Source: Oscillospiraceae bacterium (GTDB taxonomy: Bacteria > Bacillota > Clostridia > Oscillospirales > Oscillospiraceae). From it: a stretch of DNA of 64,000 nucleotides. This document shows positions 57,397-64,000 of the stretch, piece by piece (positions within the stretch are counted from its first letter, which is position 1; the number at the start of each line of letters is the position of its first letter). The notes below the pieces were generated by a model. It did not search any database and was not told the DNA's origin. It saw nothing but the letters and a program-made list of their open reading frames with translations. The stretch covers positions 44,406 to 108,405 of the forward strand of contig CACWIS010000002.1 in the NCBI GenBank assembly GCA_902761055.1, given 5' to 3'. Both the position numbers and the translations under genes were made by a program.

Positions 57397-59925
57397 ATGA
57401 GAAAAAGCGCCTGGCCAAAGGAATTCAAGGAACGCTACGCCCGGTACGAGACCGAGCTGAAATGGCTCTATCAGGAACTGTATCACGACGAAAAAGCCTA
57501 TGAGTATTTTGCCGAAATGCTCTGCCGGGCCTTTCGGGAGCGGCCGCGCGCAATGCGGAAGATCGACCGGGCCCGCCTTGCGCAGCCCGACTGGTATAAA
57601 TCGCGCGGCATGCTCGGCATGCAGATGTACGTCGGCGCTTTTGCCGGGGACCTGCAGGGCGTGCGGGAGAAGCTCGATTATATCGGGGAGTGCGGCGTCA
57701 ATTATCTCCACCTCATGCCCCTGCTTGAGAGCCCGGAGGGACGCAGCGACGGCGGCTATGCCGTGGCGGATTTTCGAAAGGTGCAGGGCGAGCTCGGCAC
57801 GATGGAGGAGCTTGCCGCCCTCACGGACGACTGCCACAGCCGAGGCGTTTCCGTTTGCCTGGATTTCGTCATGAACCATACCAGCGAAGACCACGAGTGG
57901 GCACGGCACGCTCGCGCGGGGGAGAAGGAGTATCAGGATCGATATTTCTTCTTTGAGGACTGGACCATCCCCGAGCAGTTCGAGGAATCAGTCCCGCAGG
58001 TCTTTCCCACGACAGCGCCCGGCAACTTCAGCTGGTGCGAGGAAGCGGGCAAGGTGGTTATGACGACGTTCTATCCCTATCAGTGGGATCTGAACTATTC
58101 CAACCCTGTCGTGTTCAACGACATGACGGACAATATGCTCTTTCTCTGCAACCGGGGCATCGACGTGATCCGCCTCGACGCGGTGCCCTATATCTGGAAG
58201 GAGCTCGGTACGAACTGCCGCAACCTCCCGCAGGTCCACACGCTCGTGCGCATGATGCGCATCGCCTGCGAGATCGTCTGCCCGGGCACTCTGCTTCTCG
58301 GCGAAGTCGTGATGGAGCCGTCGAAGGTCGTGCCGTATTTCGGCTCCATCAAGCGGCCGGAGTGCCACATGCTCTATAACGTCACAACGATGGCGACGAT
58401 CTGGCACACCGTGGCGACCAGGGACGTGCGCCTGCTGCGCAGCCAGCTCGACCAGGTCTTCGCCCTGCCGCATGAATACGGTTTTCTCAATTATCTGCGC
58501 TGCCACGACGACATCGGTTGGGGCCTCGATTACGGCTTCCTCCGTTATCTCGGCGCGGAGGAAACGGCACACAAAAAATACCTGAACGATTATCTGACGG
58601 GAAAATGGCCGGGCAGTCCCGCCCGCGGAGAGCTGTACAACGACGACCCGCGTCTCGGAGATGCGCGGCTTTGCGGCACAACGGCGTCGCTGTGCGGCGT
58701 TGAATCCGCGCGGGAAACAGGGGATACGGAAGCGCTTGAACGCGCGCTGTCTCTTGACGAGATGCTGCACGCGCTGATCCTGACGATGAGCGGCGTCCCC
58801 ATCCTCTACAGCGGCGACGAGATTGCCGCGCTCAACGACTACAGTTATCACAAGGACCCGGCGAAGGCGCCGGACAGCCGCTATCTTCACCGCGGGAATA
58901 TGGACTGGACCGCGGCGGAAAAGCGCGGCGACGCAGGAACGCCGGAAGGGCGCCTCTTCCGTTCGCTGCGCCGGCTTGAGACGATACGCGCCTCGCATCG
59001 CGTCTTCGACGCGCATGCGGACGCCTGGACGCTGGATATCTGGGATCAGGGCGTTCTCGGCTGCGGACGTTATTTCGAAGGCGAAAAGCTGATCGCGCTC
59101 TACAATTTCTCCGGCGAGTCCAAGCGCGTGTCTCTGCAGCACGAGGAGGGCGATTTTTACGATCTTCTGACCGACCGGGGCGTGAATAAGCGCAGCATCG
59201 CTCTGCCGCCCTGCGGCTTCGTGTGGCTTCTGTGCGATTTTACAAAAGAGGGGAGCGGAAAGAGAAGAAAACTGCTCTTCCTCGACGCGGACGCGCTGCC
59301 GACGCAGAGCGACGCCCTTGATGAGCATGTGCGCAAGGCGATCCGCGCGGCGCAGAACGCGGGCCACAAGACGCTTCTCTGCTCGCAGGGCAGCTTCGGC
59401 AGCCTCTATCCGCTGATGAGAAACGGATTCGACGGGGCGGTCGCAAGCGGCGGCGGATACATTGTGCTTGACGGCGAAGTGATCTTCGACTACCCGATCG
59501 GCGCGCGGCAGCGTGCGCTCGCACTGCATCTTTTTCATGAAAACGGCGTCGCGGCGGCATGCGAGACGAAGGACGTCTTTTACGGCGATGCGGAGCTTGC
59601 GGAAGACTGCGGCGGAAGGCTGCGTCCCACGTCGGAATACAGCGGCGGCTCCGTCTATCGTATCGCGTTCCGCTGCGGCCGACCGGAGCAGCTTGAGCCT
59701 GCGATCCGCGCGCTCGGCGGAGAATACGAATTCAGCCTGCGGGAAGGGGAGGGCGTTCCGTTTGTCCGCGGTATGATGCACAGTCTCAAGTACGATATTG
59801 CCGGCGGCATGCGCTTCGCCGCGGAAGCTCTCGGCATCCTGCCGGAGGACGTGTTTCTTCTGAACGAAAACGGCGAAACAGACCTTTCGCGGATCATTTC
59901 CGAACTCGGTATCACAGAGGAATAA
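57397..59925 (+). CDS. Amylosucrase-like GH13 enzyme fused to a C-terminal HAD domain
   Basis: An 842-residue cytoplasmic protein. Residues 1 to about 620 match GH13 subfamily 4 (amylosucrase/sucrose hydrolase). They have an N-terminal helical domain, LHLMPLLESPEGRSDGGYAV, VCLDFVMNHTSEDHEWA and FPTTAPGNFSW. The nucleophile is Asp261 in RLDAVPY, the acid/base Glu303 in LLLGEVVM, and Asp371 in CHDDIGW. From about 625 a Cof-like HAD domain begins (FLDADALP, Asp630 and Asp632), but its motif IV reads NENGETDL in place of GDxxND, so phosphatase activity is uncertain. The ATG at 57397 follows gagg. The protein probably acts on sucrose or a sugar phosphate. Confidence 0.87.
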   Translation: MRKSAWPKEFKERYARYETELKWLYQELYHDEKAYEYFAEMLCRAFRERPRAMRKIDRARLAQPDWYKSRGMLGMQMYVGAFAGDLQGVREKLDYIGECGVNYLHLMPLLESPEGRSDGGYAVADFRKVQGELGTMEELAALTDDCHSRGVSVCLDFVMNHTSEDHEWARHARAGEKEYQDRYFFFEDWTIPEQFEESVPQVFPTTAPGNFSWCEEAGKVVMTTFYPYQWDLNYSNPVVFNDMTDNMLFLCNRGIDVIRLDAVPYIWKELGTNCRNLPQVHTLVRMMRIACEIVCPGTLLLGEVVMEPSKVVPYFGSIKRPECHMLYNVTTMATIWHTVATRDVRLLRSQLDQVFALPHEYGFLNYLRCHDDIGWGLDYGFLRYLGAEETAHKKYLNDYLTGKWPGSPARGELYNDDPRLGDARLCGTTASLCGVESARETGDTEALERALSLDEMLHALILTMSGVPILYSGDEIAALNDYSYHKDPAKAPDSRYLHRGNMDWTAAEKRGDAGTPEGRLFRSLRRLETIRASHRVFDAHADAWTLDIWDQGVLGCGRYFEGEKLIALYNFSGESKRVSLQHEEGDFYDLLTDRGVNKRSIALPPCGFVWLLCDFTKEGSGKRRKLLFLDADALPTQSDALDEHVRKAIRAAQNAGHKTLLCSQGSFGSLYPLMRNGFDGAVASGGGYIVLDGEVIFDYPIGARQRALALHLFHENGVAAACETKDVFYGDAELAEDCGGRLRPTSEYSGGSVYRIAFRCGRPEQLEPAIRALGGEYEFSLREGEGVPFVRGMMHSLKYDIAGGMRFAAEALGILPEDVFLLNENGETDLSRIISELGITEE

Positions 59926-59961
59926 GGGAAAAGCCTTCAAGGGAAAAAAGGAAAAAAAGTG

Positions 59962-59990
59962 TTGACTTTTGAACTGCTCTCTGCTATTAT
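59962..59990 (+). promoter_or_regulatory. Promoter of tRNA-Ala
   Basis: TTGACT (59962-59967), a 17-bp spacer and TATTAT (59985-59990), 36 bases before the tRNA. Confidence 0.78.
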
Positions 59991-60025
59991 ACTCCTTGCG
60001 TGTGAAACAAGCACGGTTCGCAGAT

Positions 60026-60101
<76 letters not shown>

Positions 60102-60157
60102 AAGCAAGATAATCCGAACCACATCTTCTCAATCGGAGATGGGTTCGGATTTTGCTT
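60102..60157 (+). terminator. Terminator of tRNA-Ala
   Basis: A long stem: aatccgaacc (60111-60120) pairs with ggttcggatt (60142-60151), extended by the outer aagcaa/ttgctt and an inner atct/agat. It ends in ttttgcttt. The 120 bases after it hold nothing I can name. Confidence 0.7.
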
Positions 60158-60271
60158 TATCATCGATGATTTCAGCATCCCGCACCGTGGTATTGCTCCT
60201 TGTCTCCCGTACGATGCGCGGCATACAGTCAGCCGGTTCAGATTTCCAAATCGCGTTCTCGCGGCGCCTTC

Positions 60272-61177
60272 TCATTTGAGCGGCGGAAGCTCGTGAATAT
60301 CGTAGGTCTCGTAGTAAACCTCGAAGGCCGTCTCCACATCGCCGGACAGCTCGATCAGCGCGCCGGCCTGGAACATGGTCGAGAGCGTGCCGGAGGGCGC
60401 CCGCCACGCGGCGTTAGAGACTACCGAAATCGTTTGCGCCTCCGCCTTTTCCGCCCGCAGGATCGCCTCCGCGCCGAAGAGCAGCGCGCCGGTGGCGATG
60501 TGGTAATCGCTGGACACGATGGCCAGCTGCGTGACCTGTGGGTATTTCTCCGCGAGGATATCAAAGGTGTAGATCGCGTTCTGCGCCGTCGTGAGGGAGC
60601 GGTCCTCCACGATCACGCGCTTGGGCGCGATCCCGTTCTCGATCAGCCACTCAGCCATTCTTCCCGCCTCGGTGGCCGAGGGATCGTCGGCCGCCGTGCC
60701 GCCGCCGGTGCATGCGATCAGCGCATGGGGGTACTGCTCCGCGCAGCGTTTGGCAACCGTGAGGCGCTGGATCAGCTCCTCGCGCATCGTGCCGTCCGGC
60801 TCAAGCTGGAAGCCCAGCACGACGAGGCAGAGCGCATCCGTGTCCGGAAGGCCTTCCGGCAGCGCGTCCTCGTTCAGCCGAAGATCGGTATTGACCGTTT
60901 TCCACAGCGCCATGATCTGCTCCCAGCGCACGCCGAGATCCGCGTCGGAGGCCTTCAGCTCCTTGAGGAGCGCAGTAATGTGTTTTTCCGCCTCGTCTCC
61001 GTAGCTGCCGTAATCCACGACCATCTCCTCGATGATCGCCTGGGGCTCGCGTTTCTCCGCCTGCTTCCCGCAGCCCGCGCAGAGGCATGACAGCAGAAGC
61101 AGGATCGCCAGCATGACCGCGACCCGCGCCGACGCGGCCGGCAAGCCGGTGTTCTTGCCGCCTTTTGTGACTTTCAT
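60272..61177 (-). CDS. DUF218 (YdcF/SanA-like) lipoprotein
   Basis: A 301-residue protein with a lipoprotein signal (LAILLLLSCLCAGC, lipid Cys near residue 35). From about residue 115 it has a DUF218 domain: LVVLGFQLEPDGTMREELIQRL, ALIACTGGGTAADDPSATEAG, IVEDRSLTTAQNAIYTFDIL and VSSDYHIATGALLF. Members such as SanA and ElyC affect envelope precursor or lipid carrier metabolism. I chose the ATG at 61177 preceded by aaagga (9 bases), over an in-frame start at 61267. It follows the SpoIIE-type phosphatase gene on the same strand. Confidence 0.85.
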   Translation of the reverse strand: MKVTKGGKNTGLPAASARVAVMLAILLLLSCLCAGCGKQAEKREPQAIIEEMVVDYGSYGDEAEKHITALLKELKASDADLGVRWEQIMALWKTVNTDLRLNEDALPEGLPDTDALCLVVLGFQLEPDGTMREELIQRLTVAKRCAEQYPHALIACTGGGTAADDPSATEAGRMAEWLIENGIAPKRVIVEDRSLTTAQNAIYTFDILAEKYPQVTQLAIVSSDYHIATGALLFGAEAILRAEKAEAQTISVVSNAAWRAPSGTLSTMFQAGALIELSGDVETAFEVYYETYDIHELPPLK

Positions 61178-61233
61178 TTTTGCAGTCCTTTCTCCCCGTC
61201 GGGGTGTCCTGTCCGTTCCGTTACCCGCTTTGC

Positions 61234-62784
61234 TTATCTCTGCTTTGAACCTTTGTATTCCAAGCAAAGCATGGTCAGATCATCGAACTGCACTGCGCCC
61301 TGAACGAAGCCGTCCACCGCGCGGCGGACGGTTTTCAGAATCTCCTCCGGCGTGCCGTCCGGCGCCTCATTGAGCGCCGCGAGCATACGCTCGGTGCCGA
61401 AGAGCTCGGTTTGCGCGTCGGTGGCCTCCGGTACGCCGTCGGTATACACAAAGAGCTTGTCGCCGGGGCAAAGCTGAATCTCGTACTCCTTGTATTTGGC
61501 AAAATCCATCGCGCCGATCACCAGCCCGTGCTTATCCTTGAACAGCTCGAAGGCGCCGTCCGCGCGCCGGAGCGCGGGATACTCGTGCCCCGCGTTGGCT
61601 GCGGTGAGCCTGCCGGTGGAAATCTCCAGGATACCCAGCCAGACCGTGACGAACATCTCCTCGCGGTTGTTGGCGCAGATCGACGCGTTGGTGTCGGTCA
61701 GGATCTGCGCGGGGGACTTGCCCATCTTGGCGTTGTTCGCCAGGATGATCTTCGACGCCATCATAAACAGCGCCGCGGGCACGCCCTTGCCGGACACGTC
61801 CGCCATGACCATGCACAGGTGGTCGTCGTCCACGAGGAAAAAGTCGTAGAAATCGCCGCCGACCTCCCTGGCCGGATCCATGCTGGCATAGAGGTCGAAC
61901 TCGCTTCGCTCCGGATAGGGCGGGAACACGTTCGGCAGCATGGCCTCCTGGATCTGCGTTGCCGTGCGCAGCTCCGTCTGCGTGGCGGCCAGCGACTTGC
62001 TGCGGTCGGAAAACAGCACGCAGTAGATCAGCACGATCGAGATCAGCGTCGCCACGTACTGGGTGGAGATGCCGAAGGCGCTGTAGGTGAGGACCGCGTT
62101 GAGGATCGGCAGGGCCACGAAAGAGACCACCACGACCTTCTGGCGTTTCGGCGCGTCAGAGCGAAACATGGCGATCAGCAGGATGATCACGCTCAGCAGC
62201 GCATAGGCATAGTCAAGCGGATAGTACGCTTCCCGCCGATAGACGCCCGCCGCGTCCACGCTGAAATAGAGCGGATAGAAGAAATTGACAAAGCACAGCA
62301 GGATCGTCGGGATCAGCGCCGCCTGAAGAATGAGGCTGGAGAGCCTGGCCCTTTTGTCGTCGAGCGCAAGGGCATAGCGGATATAGCGCCAGAACTGATA
62401 AAGCAGAACGATGCCGCCTGCATAGAACAGCGCGTTTACGGTGATGTTCCAGATCCGAAGGCCCGGGACGCCCTGCACCAGCCAGGCGCACTCGTCGAGG
62501 AACAGCAGGAAGCCGTTGGTGGACAGGAGCGAGACGAACAGAAGGGTCGTTTCCTCCTCGCCGTCCCTGCCCATCATGCAGCCGTAATACAGGACGGCGC
62601 AGATAAAAATGCCGACGATGTCGGCGCCGAGGTTGAAGATCCAGCTTGGCTCCAGCCGCTCCAGTCCGCTGACAAAGGCCAGCGCGATCCCCGCGCACAG
62701 CAGAAGCGTCAGCATGACGAAGCCGAACGGCATCAGCCAGCGGGCTTTCTTCATGCGGAGGAGCAGTTGTTGATTTTTATCCAT
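61234..62784 (-). CDS. Membrane-anchored SpoIIE-type PP2C phosphatase
   Basis: A 516-residue protein with about seven membrane helices in residues 15-265, then a linker (RSKSLAATQTELRTATQIQEAM) and a SpoIIE/PPM serine phosphatase domain. Metal-binding motifs are REVGGDFYDFFL, MADVSGKGVPAALFM, FVYTDGVPEATD and QFDDLTML. Such proteins dephosphorylate STAS-type anti-anti-sigma factors in partner-switching pathways, and the membrane part would sense a signal. The STAS gene just upstream on the same strand is broken, and no RsbW-type kinase is visible, so its partner may lie elsewhere. Confidence 0.9.
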   Translation of the reverse strand: MDKNQQLLLRMKKARWLMPFGFVMLTLLLCAGIALAFVSGLERLEPSWIFNLGADIVGIFICAVLYYGCMMGRDGEEETTLLFVSLLSTNGFLLFLDECAWLVQGVPGLRIWNITVNALFYAGGIVLLYQFWRYIRYALALDDKRARLSSLILQAALIPTILLCFVNFFYPLYFSVDAAGVYRREAYYPLDYAYALLSVIILLIAMFRSDAPKRQKVVVVSFVALPILNAVLTYSAFGISTQYVATLISIVLIYCVLFSDRSKSLAATQTELRTATQIQEAMLPNVFPPYPERSEFDLYASMDPAREVGGDFYDFFLVDDDHLCMVMADVSGKGVPAALFMMASKIILANNAKMGKSPAQILTDTNASICANNREEMFVTVWLGILEISTGRLTAANAGHEYPALRRADGAFELFKDKHGLVIGAMDFAKYKEYEIQLCPGDKLFVYTDGVPEATDAQTELFGTERMLAALNEAPDGTPEEILKTVRRAVDGFVQGAVQFDDLTMLCLEYKGSKQR

Positions 62785-62827
62785 TTCCTCTCACCCCATC
62801 CCCGGCCGTCCGAAGCGGCGCCGCCGG

Positions 62828-63464
62828 TCATGCCAGTTTTTTGTACACGGTCATCTCCGCCTCGCGAAAGCGGATGCCGACCTTGACTTCATCCGCGACA
62901 TGGGCAATGACGGACATTTCCAGCTCGTCCCAGGCCTGCGCCGCGCCGGTCTGATTCTGTTTCACAGCCTGAACGACCTGCTCGCGATAGGCGCGCATGC
63001 TCCAGCTCATATCCGTCCCCATACCGTCGGGGTTGAAATCGAGCATCATCGGTACGCCCTCGACCGGCTCGAAAAAGGCGCGGATTATGCCCATCAGACC
63101 GCGGTTGGCTTCGTTTTTCCCGCTGGTTGCAGTGGAAAGCAGCTGCACTTTTTTGCAGAAATCCACCACGGTGTTCACGCGCAGATGCAGCTCATACTGC
63201 TCGCCCTCGTTTTCGATCCAGAAGGCGCCATCCACATCTCCGGTGATGGCGCGCATCAGGTTCATGCTCTTCTGGGCTGAAAGCAGTACGCGCAGACCGG
63301 CAGAGGATATGTATTCCAGCTTTTCAAAGTTGAAGATCAGTCTGCTTAACCCTTCCGGCGACTGCTTCAGCTCCGCCTCAAACGCCGGAGCGGAGCTCGT
63401 ATCCAGGCGCCCCCTAAAGTTTGAAAACGGCTTCTCCGTTTTCTACGGTTATCTTGATGTTCAG
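62828..63464 (-). pseudogene. Broken STAS (anti-sigma factor antagonist) gene with unrecognised C-terminal part
   Basis: Reading the minus strand from 63464 gives NIKITVENGEAVFKL, a typical STAS N-terminus but with CTG where ATG is expected. It hits a TAG at 63416-63414. One frame over, translation resumes as GRLDTSSAPAFEAELKQ and continues RLIFNFEKLEYISSAGLRVLLSAQ, the STAS core. It then stays open to 62828 through about 145 residues that I do not recognise (open from an ATG at 63265). A substitution plus one inserted base near 63412 explains the break. A sequencing or assembly error is possible. An internal start could still express the C-terminal part. Confidence 0.7.
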
Positions 63465-63485
63465 GCATGATGATTTGTGGATTGT

Positions 63486-63513
63486 ATTATATCACATTGG
63501 GGCAGAATAACAA
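63486..63513 (-). promoter_or_regulatory. Promoter of the STAS/SpoIIE unit (minus strand)
   Basis: On the minus strand, TTGTTA (63513-63508), a 16-bp spacer and TATAAT (63491-63486). It lies just upstream of the broken STAS gene and would still drive the phosphatase gene. Confidence 0.7.
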
Positions 63514-63527
63514 ACTCAAAAACACAA

Positions 63528-63623
63528 AGCAACAGGTGAAGAGAGTGTATGGATCAAACCCTCACGCCGCGTCCTAGCAACAGGTGAAGAGAGTGTATGG
63601 ATCAAACCCTCACGCCGCGTCCT
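63528..63623. repeat. Exact 48-bp tandem duplication
   Basis: Two identical 48-base copies, 63528-63575 and 63576-63623, each starting agcaacaggtgaag and ending gccgcgtcct. The second copy covers the last codons and stop of the nucleotidase gene (63610-63623), and the first copy repeats that gene end downstream. It looks like a recent slippage or assembly duplication rather than a functional array. Confidence 0.95.
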
Positions 63624-64000
63624 CAAGTTCCTCCGCGCTCAGACGGAAGCCGCGGGGCCTGGTATCCACGGAGATCAGCCCTTCGTTGTCCCGGGCCTCC
63701 CGGCGCACGAGCTCGATGATCGTGAGGTTGTCGATGGGCGCCTCGGCCTCCGGGATGAGAGGCTCCTTGCCGAGGAAAACGCTGCCCTCGAGCGTGGCGT
63801 TGTAGTTGGAGGTGACGATGCGGTAAAGCGTTTTTGTGTCGTGGATATCCACCTCGGTGCCGTCGTCAAGCGTGATGCTGACGACCTCAATGTCCGGTTC
63901 CTCCTTTGTGCCGTGGTTGACGTACTCGTAGGTCAGACCGCTCACCTGATCGCCGTAGTCGGTGTTGATGAAGCCATTGAGCAGCTGCTGGGCGATCTCC
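63610..64000 (-). CDS. 5'-nucleotidase/UDP-sugar hydrolase family, C-terminal part (cut by window edge)
   Basis: The frame is open to the end of the window, so the start and the metallophosphatase domain lie outside. The visible 129 residues match the 5'-nucleotidase C-terminal domain: GDQVSGLTYEYVNHG, VVSITLDDGTEVDIHD and LYRIVTSNYNATLEG, corresponding to the substrate-binding half of UshA-like enzymes. These are usually secreted and hydrolyse nucleotides outside the cell. It ends LSAEELEDAA, with the stop inside the tandem duplication. The call is moderately firm given the missing N-terminal domain. Confidence 0.75.
   Translation of the reverse strand, partial: EIAQQLLNGFINTDYGDQVSGLTYEYVNHGTKEEPDIEVVSITLDDGTEVDIHDTKTLYRIVTSNYNATLEGSVFLGKEPLIPEAEAPIDNLTIIELVRREARDNEGLISVDTRPRGFRLSAEELEDAA

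Noticed and set aside
63528-63623. CRISPR array
   Set aside because: There are only two directly abutting 48-base copies with no spacers and no cas genes nearby.

Overview
The window is a high-GC stretch of a Clostridia chromosome, most likely an Oscillospirales/Ruminococcaceae-type gut bacterium. The evidence is a Firmicutes-style mra/dcw cluster, a MurE carrying the DNPR motif of meso-diaminopimelate-adding enzymes, a PASTA-bearing class B penicillin-binding protein, and sporulation genes (pro-sigma-K, BofA). The taxonomic call is inference from gene content. About 60 protein genes and three tRNA genes can be supported. There is no rRNA, CRISPR array, insertion sequence or prophage.

Region 1 (1-12.95 kb) holds the end of coaD, a coiled-coil protein and a terminator. 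The division and cell-wall operon follows: mraZ-rsmH-ftsL-pbp(spoVD/ftsI)-murE-mraY-ftsW-murG-murA-ftsQ, then ftsZ with its own promoter. A sigma-A promoter and three 10-bp-phased TGGNG repeats precede mraZ. The ftsW frame lacks the central part of the protein. murD is absent and murF lies at 28.2 kb.

Region 2 (12.95-19.1 kb) holds a CsoR/FrmR-type repressor and a THEP1 NTPase on the minus strand, an E2-like acyltransferase paired with an AMP-forming acyl ligase, sigK with an apparent pro-sequence, aroQ and a VanY-type carboxypeptidase.

Region 3 (19.1-27 kb) is the translation operon rimP-nusA-rnpM-ylxQ-infB-rbfA-nrnA-truB-ribF. Its leader contains a terminator-like hairpin. Region 4 (27-36.7 kb) holds a DEDDh exonuclease, murF, a HAD phosphatase, bofA, an intergenic stretch with a possible structured RNA, a topoisomerase IV-like pair split by a small membrane zinc-ribbon protein, and a lipoprotein with a Cys-to-Ser transglutaminase-like site.

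Region 5 (36.8-57.3 kb) is a surface polysaccharide locus that starts just after tRNA-Gly and tRNA-Leu. It encodes GtrA, an asparagine-synthase-like protein, an EpsN-like aminotransferase, a phosphoglycosyl transferase, five glycosyltransferases, a Wzx-type flippase, and a complete set of five enzyme families that make UDP-diacetamido-mannuronic acid (WbpA, B, E, D, I types). An unusual trio (NodB-like deacetylase, fold-III PLP decarboxylase, ATP-grasp ligase) sits inside it and may attach an amino-acid-derived group.

Region 6 (57.3-64 kb) holds an amylosucrase-like GH13 enzyme fused to a HAD domain, tRNA-Ala, a DUF218 lipoprotein, a membrane SpoIIE-type phosphatase, a broken STAS gene, an exact 48-bp tandem duplication and the 3' end of a 5'-nucleotidase gene. 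Best candidates for new biology are the decarboxylase/ATP-grasp/deacetylase module, the GH13-HAD fusion, the orphan RNA near 30.6 kb and the gutted ftsW.
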